Source of the DNA: Claveliimonas monacensis
GTDB taxonomy: Bacteria > Bacillota > Clostridia > Lachnospirales > Lachnospiraceae
Length of the DNA: 64,000 nucleotides
Direction: 5' to 3'
Assembly: GCF_014982975.1 (NCBI RefSeq)
Contig: NZ_JADCKL010000009.1
Coordinates: 36,166 to 100,165 of the forward strand
In this document: in pieces, positions 16,100 to 25,306 of the stretch
Layout: every line of letters starts with the position of its first letter
Position numbering within the stretch: the first letter of the stretch is position 1
Program-made: the position numbers and the translations under genes
The notes under the pieces: model-generated
Databases searched by the model: none
Seen by the model: only the letters and a program-made list of their open reading frames with translations
Told to the model about the DNA's origin: nothing

Positions 16100-16128
16100 T
16101 TCACTTAAATACGGAAGTATGGTATAAT
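16100..16128 (+). promoter_or_regulatory. Promoter of glgC-glgD
   Basis: TTCACT (16100-16105) and TATAAT (16123-16128) are 17 bp apart. Start is expected near 16135, about 30 nt before the ATG. The rest of the 280-bp murC-glgC gap is A/T-rich with no other feature seen. Confidence 0.65.
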
Positions 16129-16163
16129 AAAAGTCATTAAAATTGCTGAGAAGGGGTGATGGC

Positions 16164-17438
16164 ATGATTAAAAAAGAAATGATAGCAATGCTGCTGGCAG
16201 GAGGACAGGGCAGCAGACTTGGAGTCCTCACGGCAAAAGTTGCCAAGCCGGCCGTTGCTTTTGGGGGGAAATACAGAATTATAGATTTTCCGCTCAGTAA
16301 CTGTATCAACTCGGGGATCGACACTGTGGGCGTTCTGACTCAGTACCAGCCGCTGCGGCTTAACACACATATCGGGATCGGGATCCCGTGGGATCTGGAC
16401 CGCAACATCGGAGGTGTATCGATCCTTCCGCCATATGAAAAAAGTTCAAACAGTGAGTGGTACACAGGTACAGCCAACGCGATCTATCAGAACCTGGATT
16501 ATATGAGCACCTTTAATCCGGATTACGTGCTGATCCTGTCGGGGGACCACATTTACAAGATGGATTATGAGGTTATGCTGGACTACCATAAGGAGCATGA
16601 CGCGGATGTGACCATCGCCGCCATGCCTGTGCCTATGGAGGAGGCCAGCCGCTTCGGTATCGTGGTGGCCGACTCGGACGGACGCATCACGGAATTTCAG
16701 GAGAAGCCGCCGGAGCCCAAGAGCAATCTGGCATCCATGGGCATCTACATATTCAGCTGGCCGGTGCTGAAAAAGGCGCTGATGGATCTGAAGGACGTGC
16801 CGGGCTGTGATTTTGGAAAGCATATCATCCCTTACTGCCACGAGAATGGAAAGAGACTGTTTGCATATGAGTACAATGGCTACTGGAAGGATGTGGGAAC
16901 CCTCGGTTCCTACTGGGAGGCCAATATGGAGCTCATTGATATCATCCCGGAATTCAACCTGTATGAGGAGTTCTGGAAGATCTACACCAACAGCGACATC
17001 ATCCCGCCCCAGTACATTGCCGATACAGCCATTATCGACAGGAGCATTATCGGAGACGGGGCCGAGATATACGGCGAGGTACACAACTGCGTCATCGGAT
17101 CCGGCGTGACCATCGGGGCAGGCAGCGTGGTGCGCGACTCCATCATTATGAAGGACGTGCAGATCGGTGCGGGCTGCATCATAGACAAGGCCATCATAGC
17201 GGAAAGCGTACACATCAGTGACAACGCTACGCTTGGCACAGGCGCTGATGTGCCGAACAAGTTAAAACCGAATATTTATTCTTTCGGTCTTGTGACCATT
17301 GGAGAGAATTCTGTCATACCGGAAGGCGTACAGATCGGAAAGAATACCGCCATCAGCGGTGTCACCGTCAGGGAGGACTACCCGGGAGGCGTGCTTGAAA
17401 GCGGAGAGACATTGATAAAGGCGGGTGAGAGATTATGA
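16164..17438 (+). CDS. glgC: Glucose-1-phosphate adenylyltransferase
   Basis: The 424-residue enzyme makes ADP-glucose, the committed step of glycogen synthesis. The nucleotidyltransferase motif is [15 protein letters not shown], the [18 protein letters not shown] region binds glucose 1-phosphate, and the C-terminal third is a left-handed beta-helix ([26 protein letters not shown]). Start 16164 (MIKKEMIAM) follows AGAAGGGGTGATGGC; the open frame upstream begins at TTG without a site. It overlaps glgD by 4 nt (ATGA), the usual Firmicute heteromer arrangement. Confidence 0.93.
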   Translation: MIKKEMIAMLLAGGQGSRLGVLTAKVAKPAVAFGGKYRIIDFPLSNCINSGIDTVGVLTQYQPLRLNTHIGIGIPWDLDRNIGGVSILPPYEKSSNSEWYTGTANAIYQNLDYMSTFNPDYVLILSGDHIYKMDYEVMLDYHKEHDADVTIAAMPVPMEEASRFGIVVADSDGRITEFQEKPPEPKSNLASMGIYIFSWPVLKKALMDLKDVPGCDFGKHIIPYCHENGKRLFAYEYNGYWKDVGTLGSYWEANMELIDIIPEFNLYEEFWKIYTNSDIIPPQYIADTAIIDRSIIGDGAEIYGEVHNCVIGSGVTIGAGSVVRDSIIMKDVQIGAGCIIDKAIIAESVHISDNATLGTGADVPNKLKPNIYSFGLVTIGENSVIPEGVQIGKNTAISGVTVREDYPGGVLESGETLIKAGERL

Positions 17439-18553
17439 GAGCAGTAGGAATTATCTTAGCAGGCGGAAACAGCAACAAGATGCGGGAACTGACCCAGAAG
17501 AGGGCAGTGGCGGCCATGCCCATCGCGGGAAGCTACCGGGCGATCGACTTTGCCCTGAGCAATATGACCAACTCTCATATCCAGAAGGTGGCTGTGCTGA
17601 CACAGTACAATGCCCGCTCGTTAAACGAACATCTGAACTCCTCCAAATGGTGGGATTTTGGAAGAAAACAGGGAGGACTTTACGTATTCACTCCCACCAT
17701 CACGGCGGACAACGGCTACTGGTACAGGGGGACGGCGGACGCCATCTACCAGAACCTGGACTTCCTGAAAAAGTGCCATGAACCCTACGTGATCATCACC
17801 TCCGGCGACGCGGTGTACAAGATGGACTACAATAAAGTCCTGGAATATCATATCGCGAAGAAGGCAGATATCACCATCGTGTGCAGGGATCTGCAGCCCG
17901 GCGAGGATGCGACCCGGTTCGGTACACTGAAGATGGACGAGACTATGCGGGTGGAGGAGTTTGAGGAGAAGCCTATGATGGCGGCCTACAACACCATCTC
18001 CACAGGCATTTACATCATAAGGAGACGCCAGCTCATCGACCTGATTGAGCACTGCGCGGAGGAGGAAAGGCATGACTTTGTCACGGATATCCTCATCAGA
18101 TACAAGAATCTGAAGAAGATATACGGCTATAAGATCAAAGACTACTGGAGCAATATTGCTACAGTTGACGCGTATTATAAGACCAACATGGATTTCCTGA
18201 AGCCGGAAGTGAGAAATTACTTCTTCAAGGAATATCCGGGCATTTATTCCAAGGTCAGCGACCTGCCGCCGGCAAAATACAATCCGGGGGCTGTGGTGAA
18301 GAACAGCCTTGTGGCCAGCGGGTCCATTATCAACGGCACGGTGGAGAACTCTGTGCTGTTCAAGAAGACCTTTGTGGGGAATAACTGCGTGATCAAGAAC
18401 TCGATCATTCTCAATGATGTGTATCTGGGCGACAACACTTACATTGAGAACTGCATCGTGGAGAGCCGGGACACGATCCGGGCAAATACGCGCCATGTAG
18501 GCGAGAACGGCGTAAAGATAGTAGTCGAAAAAAATGAGAGATATGCACTGTAA
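17435..18553 (+). CDS. glgD: Glucose-1-phosphate adenylyltransferase subunit GlgD
   Basis: The 372-residue GlgC paralogue modulates GlgC in a heterotetramer in Firmicutes. The N-terminal loop is [15 protein letters not shown], where GlgC has GGQGSRL, so the catalytic arginine position is changed, as is typical of GlgD. The middle YNVLS-type sugar region ([17 protein letters not shown]) and the C-terminal beta-helix ([25 protein letters not shown]) are present. Translation is coupled to glgC by the ATGA overlap. Confidence 0.92.
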   Translation: MRAVGIILAGGNSNKMRELTQKRAVAAMPIAGSYRAIDFALSNMTNSHIQKVAVLTQYNARSLNEHLNSSKWWDFGRKQGGLYVFTPTITADNGYWYRGTADAIYQNLDFLKKCHEPYVIITSGDAVYKMDYNKVLEYHIAKKADITIVCRDLQPGEDATRFGTLKMDETMRVEEFEEKPMMAAYNTISTGIYIIRRRQLIDLIEHCAEEERHDFVTDILIRYKNLKKIYGYKIKDYWSNIATVDAYYKTNMDFLKPEVRNYFFKEYPGIYSKVSDLPPAKYNPGAVVKNSLVASGSIINGTVENSVLFKKTFVGNNCVIKNSIILNDVYLGDNTYIENCIVESRDTIRANTRHVGENGVKIVVEKNERYAL

Positions 18554-18601
18554 GAGAAAAAAGGAAAGATGCAGTGACTGACAAGAAAGGGGCTAGAAGA
18601 C

Positions 18602-18889
18602 ATGCAGATCACAGATGTACGCGTGCGGAAAGTTGCGAAAGAAGGGAAATTAAAGGCAGTAGTGTCCATCACAATGGACGAGGAGTTTGTTGTGCATGAC
18701 ATTAAGGTCATTGAAGGAGAGAAAGGACTTTTCATCGCAATGCCGAGCAAGAAAGCGCTGGATGGAGAGTACAGAGATATCGCCCATCCCATCAACTCCG
18801 CTACAAGAGAGAGGATTCAGAGCATTATCCTGGAGAAGTACGAGGAGGCGCTGAGCCAGGAAGCGGAAGCTGAGCCTGAGATGGCCTGA
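18602..18889 (+). CDS. spoVG: Septation/sporulation regulator SpoVG
   Basis: The 95-residue protein is a full-length SpoVG: it starts [39 protein letters not shown] and carries the IAMPSKK motif and AHPINS element characteristic of the family. SpoVG is a small nucleic-acid-binding regulator linked to septation, sporulation and virulence gene control. It is 48 nt after glgD with its own ribosome binding site GAAAGG, and a strong terminator follows. Confidence 0.95.
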   Translation: MQITDVRVRKVAKEGKLKAVVSITMDEEFVVHDIKVIEGEKGLFIAMPSKKALDGEYRDIAHPINSATRERIQSIILEKYEEALSQEAEAEPEMA

Positions 18890-18941
18890 TCGATAGATTG
18901 GCAGTAAAGAAATGCATTGGCATAAATGACCATTGAACAGC

Positions 18942-18991
18942 AAAGGCGCTGTGGAACCCCCTTTTTTGGGGGATCTTGCGGCGCCTTTTTT
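18942..18991 (+). terminator. Intrinsic terminator after spoVG
   Basis: AAAGGCGC pairs with GCGCCTTTTTT, with an inner AACCCCC/GGGGGATC stem. The T-tract is six long. Confidence 0.85.
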
Positions 18992-19028
18992 CTGTAGATT
19001 TTTGCGGAGGAGAAAAGGAGAGATCAGT

Positions 19029-19331
19029 ATGGCATCGACTATGGAAATGTTGGAGAAATTGCAGCACAGGGCCCACCAGGACCCGGAGCTCAGGGAGGAG
19101 CTGCTGGCTACAAGAAAAGAAGAGGACCCGCTGGGGGCCTTCTGCCGGAAGTGCAGGGAGCTGGGGTATGAGATCTATGAGATGGAACTGGTGAGCGCGG
19201 GAGAAGAATTTTATGCCAAGATCAAGCGGAGCACCAACGGCGGAGGAGAAAATTCTCCCCTTCTGGACGGACAGGATGACGCCTACGAGCTCTTCTTTGC
19301 GGCGCTGGAACAGGGGCCCGCTGGGGACTAG
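19029..19331 (+). CDS. Small hypothetical protein, distantly Nif11-like
   Basis: This 100-residue acidic protein starts at ATG 19029 with a good site GGAGAAAAGGAG. The N-terminal half (ASTMEMLEKLQHRAHQDPELREELLATRKEEDPLGAFCRKC, then GYEIYEMEL) is helical and resembles the Nif11-like domain pattern of 'DPELRE-LL...AF...GYE'. The second half (AKIKRSTNGGGENSPLLDGQDDAYELFFAALEQG) is unrecognised and has no double-glycine leader cleavage site. It lies between the spoVG terminator and the convergent pseudouridine synthase, overlapping the latter's end by 4 nt. No function is assigned. Confidence 0.6.
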   Translation: MASTMEMLEKLQHRAHQDPELREELLATRKEEDPLGAFCRKCRELGYEIYEMELVSAGEEFYAKIKRSTNGGGENSPLLDGQDDAYELFFAALEQGPAGD

Positions 19332-20005
19332 ACATCTTGTTCCAGACAGAACTGCATCCGCTTTCCGGTGGAGGGGTGAAGGAACTCCAGACAGTAAGCG
19401 CACAGCTTCAGTACCTGCCATGTGCCTGCTTCCCGGGCGGCAGGATTATACTTTGTGTCTCCCAAGAGGGGGCATCCCATGTGTGCCATCTGCACCCGGA
19501 TCTGGTGGTGACGGCCCGTAAGAAGGTGGATTTCCAGCTCCGCCTGGCTGTCAGACCTGTCCGAGAAAAATGGCGCTTCTTCCGTGATGGTGCGGTATGT
19601 AAGCTCCGCTTTTTTGGCCCCAGGCGTATCCGGGGAGCAGATGCGGGAGGTGTTGGTACGCCCGTCCCGGACGATATAGTCCCGGAGTGTGCCGGAGGGG
19701 GCAGAAGGAATTTCTTCTGTCAGGGCCCGGTAGTATTTTCCGAAGGAGCTGCCTGTGAGCTGCGCGTTCAGAGAGGCAGCGCTTTTTTTTGTTTTTGCAA
19801 AAACGAGAAGGCCGGACACCGGCTGGTCCAGGCGGTGGATAACCGCCAGATAAGGTTCCTGTCCCTGGCGGGCCAGATGGTTTTTCAGCATGCTCTCCAT
19901 GTCCGGCGTGCCGATGCGGCGGCTCTGCACGGGGATGCCGTGAGGCTTGCTGCAGACGAGGATCTCCCTGTCTTCATACAGGATGTTAAACGAATTTTTC
20001 TGCAT
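19328..20005 (-). CDS. RluA-family pseudouridine synthase
   Basis: The 225-residue enzyme isomerises uridine to pseudouridine in rRNA or tRNA. The catalytic motif HRLDQPVSGLLVFAKT contains the family Asp. Other landmarks are YEDREILVCSKPHGIPVQ at the start and GRHHQIRVQMAHMGCPLLGD near the C-terminus. It lacks the N-terminal S4 domain of RluC/RluD, so it belongs to the short RluA-like group, and the target base cannot be told. It reads convergently into the small gene above. Confidence 0.88.
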   Translation of the reverse strand: MQKNSFNILYEDREILVCSKPHGIPVQSRRIGTPDMESMLKNHLARQGQEPYLAVIHRLDQPVSGLLVFAKTKKSAASLNAQLTGSSFGKYYRALTEEIPSAPSGTLRDYIVRDGRTNTSRICSPDTPGAKKAELTYRTITEEAPFFSDRSDSQAELEIHLLTGRHHQIRVQMAHMGCPLLGDTKYNPAAREAGTWQVLKLCAYCLEFLHPSTGKRMQFCLEQDV

Positions 20006-20131
20006 AGGTAGTCTGCTCCTGATTCTACTGAATTTATTGTCTGGTAAGCATTATAGCATTTCCCGGTATCCGTGTCAGTTTTTTGTTTATGAAAAATTCT
20101 TCAAAGAATACTGCTGATAGAAATTGCCCCC

Positions 20132-20160
20132 TTGACAAATAAATGGGTATTCGCTAAAAT
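20132..20160 (+). promoter_or_regulatory. Promoter of the proS T-box leader
   Basis: TTGACA (20132-20137) and TAAAAT (20155-20160) are separated by exactly 17 bp. Confidence 0.8.
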
Positions 20161-20165
20161 TACGG

Positions 20166-20476
20166 TTAACTGATATATTATATTCAGACAAAAGCATACC
20201 TGCTGGCAGTGATGGCTGCAGAAGGCAGGACTGGCAGTGAAGAGGAATAGTAATGATAAGGCCGATGCGCGCAGAGAAGGGATCCTGTGGCTGAAAGTTC
20301 CCTGCATCCGGGTATCACGAACCCACCTTGGAGCCTCTGTGTGAAAATGCAGCGTTTTGTCAGCGTTAATGGCAGACAGAGAGAACTGCAGGAGGACTGC
20401 AGTTAATTAGGGTGGTACCGCCGAACTTTTCGGTCCCTTTTTCGGGGAGACGAGAGGTCCGGCGATTTTTTTATTT
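20166..20476 (+). promoter_or_regulatory. T-box leader controlling proS
   Basis: The leader shows the AGTA-type bulge element (GAATAGTAATGAT), the stem I apical GCAGAGAAGGGATCC region, and a specifier region CACGAACCCACC, in which CCC (20322-20324) is a proline codon. The conserved antiterminator sequence TAGGGTGGTACCGC lies at about 20408-20421. A GC-rich terminator then forms between CGCCGAAC and GGTCCGGCG, followed by ATTTTTTTA (to about 20476). Uncharged tRNA-Pro should stabilise the antiterminator and allow proS transcription. The remaining 130 bases up to proS show nothing further. Confidence 0.93.
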
Positions 20477-20608
20477 CTGCGGGCTTAAAAGCCCTCTGGC
20501 AGGAGGCGCCTGTGGAGAGAAAAGATCGGCGGGCATATCATTTCCCAAAATCAGACACACGGGGCAGGGGGCTCCGGAGAAAAATCAAGAAAAAAGGAGA
20601 AAAAAGTC

Positions 20609-22051
20609 ATGGCTAATGAAAAGAAATTAGTAAAAAATATCACTTCCCGCGATGAAAACTTCGCACAGTGGTATACAGACGTAGTACGCGAGGCTGAACT
20701 CTGCGACTACTCCAGCGTAAAGGGATGTCTGAACTACCTTCCCAACGGATATGCTATCTGGGAGCTGATCCAGGCAGATCTGGACAGACGTTTTAAAGAG
20801 ACAGGCGTAGAGAATGTATGTCTGCCTATGCTGATCCCGGAAAGTCTTCTTGAGAAAGAGGCAGAGCATATTGAAGGATTTGCACCTGAGGTTGCCTGGG
20901 TAACACACGGAGGTATGGAGAGACTCCAGGAGCGTCTCTGCATCCGTCCTACATCTGAGACGCTGTTCTGCGACCTCTGGTCTAAGACAGTCAAGTCCTA
21001 CAGAGACCTTCCGAAGGTATGGAACCAGTGGAATTCCGTTCTTCGCTGGGAGAAGACCACAAGGCCGTTCCTTCGCTCCAGAGAGTTCCTGTGGCAGGAG
21101 GGACACACCATCCACGCCACATACGAGGAAGCAGAAGCACGTACCATCCAGATGTTCCACGTATATGAGGACTGCTACAGAGAGACAATGGCTATTCCTT
21201 TCGTGTCCGGAAGAAAGGCTGAGCATGAGAAATTCGCCGGAGCACAGGATACCTACACCATCGAGGCTCTGATGCACGACGGAAAGGCACTCCAGTCAGC
21301 TACCAGCCACTTCTTCGGAAGCGGTTTCCCGGATGCTTTCGGCATCAAGTATCTGGATAAGAACAACCAGCTCCAGAGCGTGTACGAGACATCCTGGGGA
21401 TGGTCCACAAGAAGTATCGGCGCCCTGATCATGGTTCACGGTGATGACAGCGGACTTGTGCTGCCGCCTCACGTAGCACCTGTAGAGTGCCGCATCATTC
21501 CTATCGCACAGCACAAAGAGGGCGTGCTGGATCGGGCAGATGCGCTGCTGGATGAGCTGAAGAAAGCCGGATACAGAGTGAAGATCGACGACTCCGACAA
21601 GAGCACAGGATGGAAGTTCTCCGAGCAGGAGATGCTTGGTATTCCTACACGTATCGAGATCGGACCGAAGGATATCGAGAAGAACCAGGTAGTTGTTGTG
21701 CGTCGTGATAACCGTGAGAAGATCATTGTTTCCATGGATGAGATCGCAGTAAAGCTGCGTGAGATCCTTGAGACGATCCAGCAGGATATGTACAACAGAG
21801 CTGAGAAGTTCCTGAATGACCACATCGACACAGCCACAAACATGGATGAGATGGTGGAGAAATTCAAGGCCAACAGAGGCTTTGTAAAAGCATGCTGGTG
21901 CGGAGATCCGGAGTGCGAGGGCGAAGTGAAATACGCTACAGGCGGAGCTGCCACAAGATGTCTGATCGAGGATGAGGAGTTCGTCTCCGACAAGTGTATC
22001 TGGTGCGGAAAGCCTGCGAAGCACATGGCATACTGGGGCAAATCTTACTAA
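20609..22051 (+). CDS. proS: Prolyl-tRNA synthetase, archaeal/eukaryotic-type (ProS3)
   Basis: The 480-residue class II synthetase charges tRNA-Pro. It lacks the bacterial insertion/editing domain and has the short form: motif 1 region (NYLPNGYAIWELIQADLDRRF), motif 2 (VLRWEKTTRPFLRSREFLWQEGH), motif 3 (TSWGWSTRSIGALIMVHGDDSGLVLPPHVAP), an anticodon-binding domain (IIPIAQHKEGVLDRADALL) and a C-terminal zinc-type domain with CWCGDPECEG and CIWCGKPA ending in tyrosine, as in the archaeal/eukaryotic type. The ribosome binding site AAAAAGGAG is good. Expression is set by the T-box upstream. Confidence 0.95.
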   Translation: MANEKKLVKNITSRDENFAQWYTDVVREAELCDYSSVKGCLNYLPNGYAIWELIQADLDRRFKETGVENVCLPMLIPESLLEKEAEHIEGFAPEVAWVTHGGMERLQERLCIRPTSETLFCDLWSKTVKSYRDLPKVWNQWNSVLRWEKTTRPFLRSREFLWQEGHTIHATYEEAEARTIQMFHVYEDCYRETMAIPFVSGRKAEHEKFAGAQDTYTIEALMHDGKALQSATSHFFGSGFPDAFGIKYLDKNNQLQSVYETSWGWSTRSIGALIMVHGDDSGLVLPPHVAPVECRIIPIAQHKEGVLDRADALLDELKKAGYRVKIDDSDKSTGWKFSEQEMLGIPTRIEIGPKDIEKNQVVVVRRDNREKIIVSMDEIAVKLREILETIQQDMYNRAEKFLNDHIDTATNMDEMVEKFKANRGFVKACWCGDPECEGEVKYATGGAATRCLIEDEEFVSDKCIWCGKPAKHMAYWGKSY

Positions 22052-22125
22052 TCCCTGCCGGTTTCTGGAGGCTGCCTCCGGGGCGGAGGCGCAGCGGGAT
22101 CACCGTATGCGAAGAGAGAATATAC

Positions 22126-22155
22126 AAGGGCGGAAGGACAAAAACTTCCGCCCTT
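22126..22155 (+). terminator. Hairpin after proS
   Basis: AAGGGCGGAAG (22126-22136) and CTTCCGCCCTT (22145-22155) form a perfect 11-bp stem with an 8-nt loop. The following ATCTTGCG is not T-rich, so termination may be weak. Confidence 0.6.
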
Positions 22156-22158
22156 ATC

Positions 22159-22188
22159 TTGCGCCTGAAACAGGAAATGGGATATGAT
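22159..22188 (+). promoter_or_regulatory. Possible promoter of the CCA nucleotidyltransferase gene
   Basis: TTGCGC (22159-22164) and TATGAT (22183-22188) are 18 bp apart, immediately after the proS hairpin and about 37 bp before the chosen start. Confidence 0.45.
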
Positions 22189-22224
22189 ATATACACGAAA
22201 ATAGATTTTAAAGGACTGATAGAT

Positions 22225-23574
22225 ATGAATGGCGTCAGACAGACACATATATCCATGCCGGAGAAAGTGAAAGAGATCATTGGCACGCTGAGAGCCGCCG
22301 GCTTTGAGGCCTGGGCGGTGGGCGGCTGCGTCCGGGACAGTCTCCTGGGCAGGGAGCCGGAGGACTGGGACATCACCACCTCCGCCACGCCGGAGCAGAC
22401 AAAGGAGCTGTTTTCCCGGACTTTTGACACAGGGATCCAGCACGGGACAGTGACCGTGCTCCTGGACGGGGAGGGGTTCGAGGTGACCACCTACCGGATC
22501 GACGGGGCCTACGAGGACAGCAGGCATCCCAAAGAGGTGACTTTTACGAGGAACCTGAAAGATGACCTGCTGCGCCGGGACTTTACCATCAATGCCATGG
22601 CCTACAGCGATGAGGAGGGGCTGGTGGACATCTTCGGCGGCATGGAGGATCTGGAGCGGGGAGTGATCCGCTGTGTGGGTAATGCCAGGGAGCGGTTCAG
22701 TGAGGATGCCCTGCGCATCCTTCGGGGCGTGCGCTTTGCGGCCCAGCTGGGCTTCCGGCTGGAGGAGGAGACCCGGGAAGGAATGGAGGCGCTGGCCCCC
22801 ACCCTGCAGAAGATCAGCGCCGAGCGGATCCAGACGGAGCTTCTGAAGATCCTTCTGTCCGGACGGCCGGATATGCTGCGGACCGCCTGGGAGCTGGGGA
22901 TCACCGCCTGGTTCCTGCCGGAGTTTGACCGGATCATGGACACGTCCCAGGAGACGCCCCACCACATGTATACGGTGGGGGAGCACACTCTCCACGCCCT
23001 TTTAAACGTGCGGCCGGACAGGGTGCTGCGGCTTGCCATGCTGTTCCACGATATGGGAAAGCCGGACCTGAAGACCGTGGATGAGGAGGGAGTCGCGCAT
23101 TTTAAGAAGCACGCCCTGCGCAGCGAGGAGATCGCCAGGGACGTGATGCGCAGGCTGAAGTTTGACAATGAGACCCAGAGGAAAGTGGCGGTCCTGGTGC
23201 GCTACCACGATTACCGGATGCCGGTCCAGGGAAAATATGTCAGGAGAGCCATGAACCGGATCGGTCTGGATCTGTTCCCTCTGTACCTGGAGGTGCGCCG
23301 GGCGGATGTGCTGGCCCAGAGTACCTATCTCAGGGAGGAGAAGCTGGCAGATATAGACGGAGTGGAAGCACTCTACAGGCAGAGCCTGGCCAGGCAGGAG
23401 TGCGTCACGCTCAAGGACCTGGCCGTCAACGGCCGGGACCTGATCGAGGCGGGCTTTCGGCCGGGGAAAGAGCTGGGCGTGGTGCTGGAGAGTCTGCTGG
23501 AGGCGGTGATCGAAGATCCGCAGCTCAACGAGAAGAGCAGGCTTTTGGAACTGGCAGAAGAGAAAAAGAAGTAA
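22225..23574 (+). CDS. cca: CCA-type tRNA nucleotidyltransferase with HD domain
   Basis: The 449-residue class II nucleotidyltransferase adds or repairs the CCA end of tRNAs. The head domain shows the metal-binding active site (WAVGGCVRDSLLGREPEDWDITTS), then ERSDLR-like DLLRRDFTINAMA and the EDALRILRGVRFAAQLGF neck motif. An HD phosphohydrolase domain follows (LAMLFHDMGKPD). Start 22225 (MNGVRQTH) lies 10 nt after AAAGGA. A longer in-frame extension would run back into proS and is rejected. The ending LAEEKKK is typical of a free C-terminus. Confidence 0.9.
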   Translation: MNGVRQTHISMPEKVKEIIGTLRAAGFEAWAVGGCVRDSLLGREPEDWDITTSATPEQTKELFSRTFDTGIQHGTVTVLLDGEGFEVTTYRIDGAYEDSRHPKEVTFTRNLKDDLLRRDFTINAMAYSDEEGLVDIFGGMEDLERGVIRCVGNARERFSEDALRILRGVRFAAQLGFRLEEETREGMEALAPTLQKISAERIQTELLKILLSGRPDMLRTAWELGITAWFLPEFDRIMDTSQETPHHMYTVGEHTLHALLNVRPDRVLRLAMLFHDMGKPDLKTVDEEGVAHFKKHALRSEEIARDVMRRLKFDNETQRKVAVLVRYHDYRMPVQGKYVRRAMNRIGLDLFPLYLEVRRADVLAQSTYLREEKLADIDGVEALYRQSLARQECVTLKDLAVNGRDLIEAGFRPGKELGVVLESLLEAVIEDPQLNEKSRLLELAEEKKK

Positions 23575-23585
23575 AAAGAGAACAG

Positions 23586-23658
23586 GCATATTACCGTTTT
23601 CGCTGTCATACATTAAACAGAACATGATATTGGAAATGTGCAGGGGACGGTAATATGC
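23586..23658. repeat. 12-bp inverted repeat spanning the cotS-like start
   Basis: GCATATTACCGT (23586-23597) and ACGGTAATATGC (23647-23658) are perfect inverse complements 49 bp apart. The right arm contains the start codon of the cotS-like gene, so an RNA hairpin would hide it. A sigma-K-like -10 (CATA-N3-TA, 23607-23615) lies between the arms, but a matching -35 is not clear. Confidence 0.6.
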
Positions 23659-24710
23659 AGGATTACGAATTGAGTATATTGGAGCAATATCCAATCAATG
23701 TAAAGTGCACCCGCAAAACAAGGGGTGCGTTTTTTTGTGATACAGACCAGGGACTTTTTCTGCTCCGGGAGGCGGGGGTGTCCAGGCGCCAGGTCCTCCT
23801 GATGCGGCATGTGGGAGTCCATCTGTACCGGGAGGGGAATATGCGGACGGACCTGCCTGTGGCCAACTGCGACGGGGAGTATGTCAGCACGTCCCCGGAA
23901 GGGCGGAACTATATATTGAAGCAGTGGTTCAGGGGAAGGGAGTGCGATATCCGCAAGAGCCGGGAACTTCTGGAAGGGACTGCAAATCTCGCCCACCTGC
24001 ACCGGTTTATGCAGCAGGTGCCGCCTTGCCCCGATCCAGAGCCTGAGAGCGGACCGGAGGAGGACAGCGGCGAAAGAGCGCAAAGTCCTGCCGCCGATGC
24101 GGCTTTTGAGCCGGAGAGCCTGAAAAAAGAGTATGAGAGGCACAACCGGGAGCTGAAAAAGATCCGCAGGTTCATGCGGGGACAGTCGCCCAAAGGGGAG
24201 TTTGAGATGGAATTCCTCCGGTGCTTTGACGGCATGTACGAGTGGGCCCGGCAGGCGGCAGAGGAGCTGGAGCGCACAGACTTTGGAGAACTCTGGGACG
24301 GAGCCAGGGAAAATGGCGCGATGATCCACGGGGATTACAATTATCACAATATCCTTGTCACGGCGGGCGGGTACGCCATCACCAATTTCGACAGATGCAG
24401 GGTGGGTATCCAGATGGAAGACCTATATTATTTTCTGCGGAAGGCCATGGAGAAGCATGGGTGGAATGTGCGGAGCGGGGATCACATGCTGGATGCTTAC
24501 AGCGCCATCCGGCCTCTGTCCGGGACAGAGATAGAGTACCTGAAGATCCGGCTGATCTACCCGGAGAAATTCTGGAAGCTGGCTGATTCCTACTATTGCT
24601 CCAACAAGGCATGGATCCCGGCCAAGAATGTGGAGAAACTAAAGACCGTGGTCATGCAGACAGAGGAGAAGAGCCGGTTCCTGGAACAGTTGTTTTCATT
24701 TTCTCTGTAA
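23655..24710 (+). CDS. CotS-family spore coat protein (kinase-like fold)
   Basis: The 351-residue protein belongs to the CotS/YsxE group, spore-coat proteins with an aminoglycoside-phosphotransferase-like fold. Landmarks are the N-lobe (TRGAFFCDTDQGLFLLREAG), a catalytic-loop motif (MIHGDYNYHNILVTAGGYAI) and the metal-binding position, where NFDRC replaces the usual DFD. It has a Glu/Ser-rich insert of about 40 residues (residues 123-165). No signal peptide; it should act in the mother cell on the coat. The ATG has only a modest site (GGGGACGG) and is within an inverted repeat. Confidence 0.8.
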   Translation: MQDYELSILEQYPINVKCTRKTRGAFFCDTDQGLFLLREAGVSRRQVLLMRHVGVHLYREGNMRTDLPVANCDGEYVSTSPEGRNYILKQWFRGRECDIRKSRELLEGTANLAHLHRFMQQVPPCPDPEPESGPEEDSGERAQSPAADAAFEPESLKKEYERHNRELKKIRRFMRGQSPKGEFEMEFLRCFDGMYEWARQAAEELERTDFGELWDGARENGAMIHGDYNYHNILVTAGGYAITNFDRCRVGIQMEDLYYFLRKAMEKHGWNVRSGDHMLDAYSAIRPLSGTEIEYLKIRLIYPEKFWKLADSYYCSNKAWIPAKNVEKLKTVVMQTEEKSRFLEQLFSFSL

Positions 24711-24756
24711 AAAGCCCAGAAACCTTGAAAATACCGGGTTTTTCGGGGATTTTCCC

Positions 24757-24785
24757 TTGACAAACAGGGGGAAAACCTGTATAAC
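24757..24785 (+). promoter_or_regulatory. Promoter of the HU gene
   Basis: TTGACA (24757-24762) and TATAAC (24780-24785) are 17 bp apart, a near-consensus vegetative promoter. Confidence 0.8.
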
Positions 24786-24891
24786 TTTATTGAAAGACGT
24801 CCGGCGGCTCTGCAAGATGCAGCGCAGGATGTACAATAAGCTGAATAGAATATGATAAGGGTTCTATCATAAGTCGAAGGAGGAGTTATCC

Positions 24892-25167
24892 ATGAACAAA
24901 ACAGAATTAGTAGCAGCTATTGCTGAGAACGCAGAAATATCCAAAAAGGATGCTGAGAAGGCCTTAAAAGCTTTTGTTGATGTAGTGACAGAAGAGTTAA
25001 AGAAAGAGGAGAAAGTACAGCTTGTAGGCTTTGGTACATTCGAAGTGAGCAAGAGATCTGCAAGAGAGGGCAGAAATCCTCAGACAGGCCAGACAATGAA
25101 GATCGAGGCATGCAAGGCTCCGAAGTTCAAAGCTGGCAAAGCTTTAAAGGATGCTGTGAACGCATAG
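24892..25167 (+). CDS. hup: HU-family DNA-binding protein
   Basis: The 91-residue nucleoid protein has the HU signature: MNKTELVAAIAENAEISKKDAEKAL, then VQLVGFGTFEVSKRSAREGRNPQTG with the DNA-binding beta-arm, and the C-terminal FKAGKALKDAVNA. It bends and compacts DNA as a dimer. A strong promoter and a strong site (AAGGAGGAG) fit high expression. A short gap with a terminator separates it from the S4 gene. Confidence 0.95.
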   Translation: MNKTELVAAIAENAEISKKDAEKALKAFVDVVTEELKKEEKVQLVGFGTFEVSKRSAREGRNPQTGQTMKIEACKAPKFKAGKALKDAVNA

Positions 25168-25243
25168 ATTTTGTTGCGGTTTATGTGAAAAGTTCGACAG
25201 GATGTGCCCCTGGCGCATTCTGCTGGGTACTTCGTAATATAAG

Positions 25244-25280
25244 ACGGCACTGCGGCGGAGAAGGCTGCAGTGCCGTTTTG
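25244..25280 (+). terminator. Intrinsic terminator after HU
   Basis: ACGGCACTGC (25244-25253) and GCAGTGCCGT (25267-25276) make a 10-bp stem followed by TTTTGTCC. The S4 gene downstream may be expressed by partial readthrough. Confidence 0.75.
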
Positions 25281-25306
25281 TCCATAAAACGCAGGGAGGT
25301 GACAGT

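Noticed and set aside
20101..20608. Short open frames in the region before proS
   Set aside because: The region is explained by the T-box leader and shows no ribosome binding sites.
21994..22224. N-terminal extension of the CCA nucleotidyltransferase overlapping proS
   Set aside because: The extra 77 codons cross a hairpin and a promoter-like region, and a proper start with a site exists at 22225.
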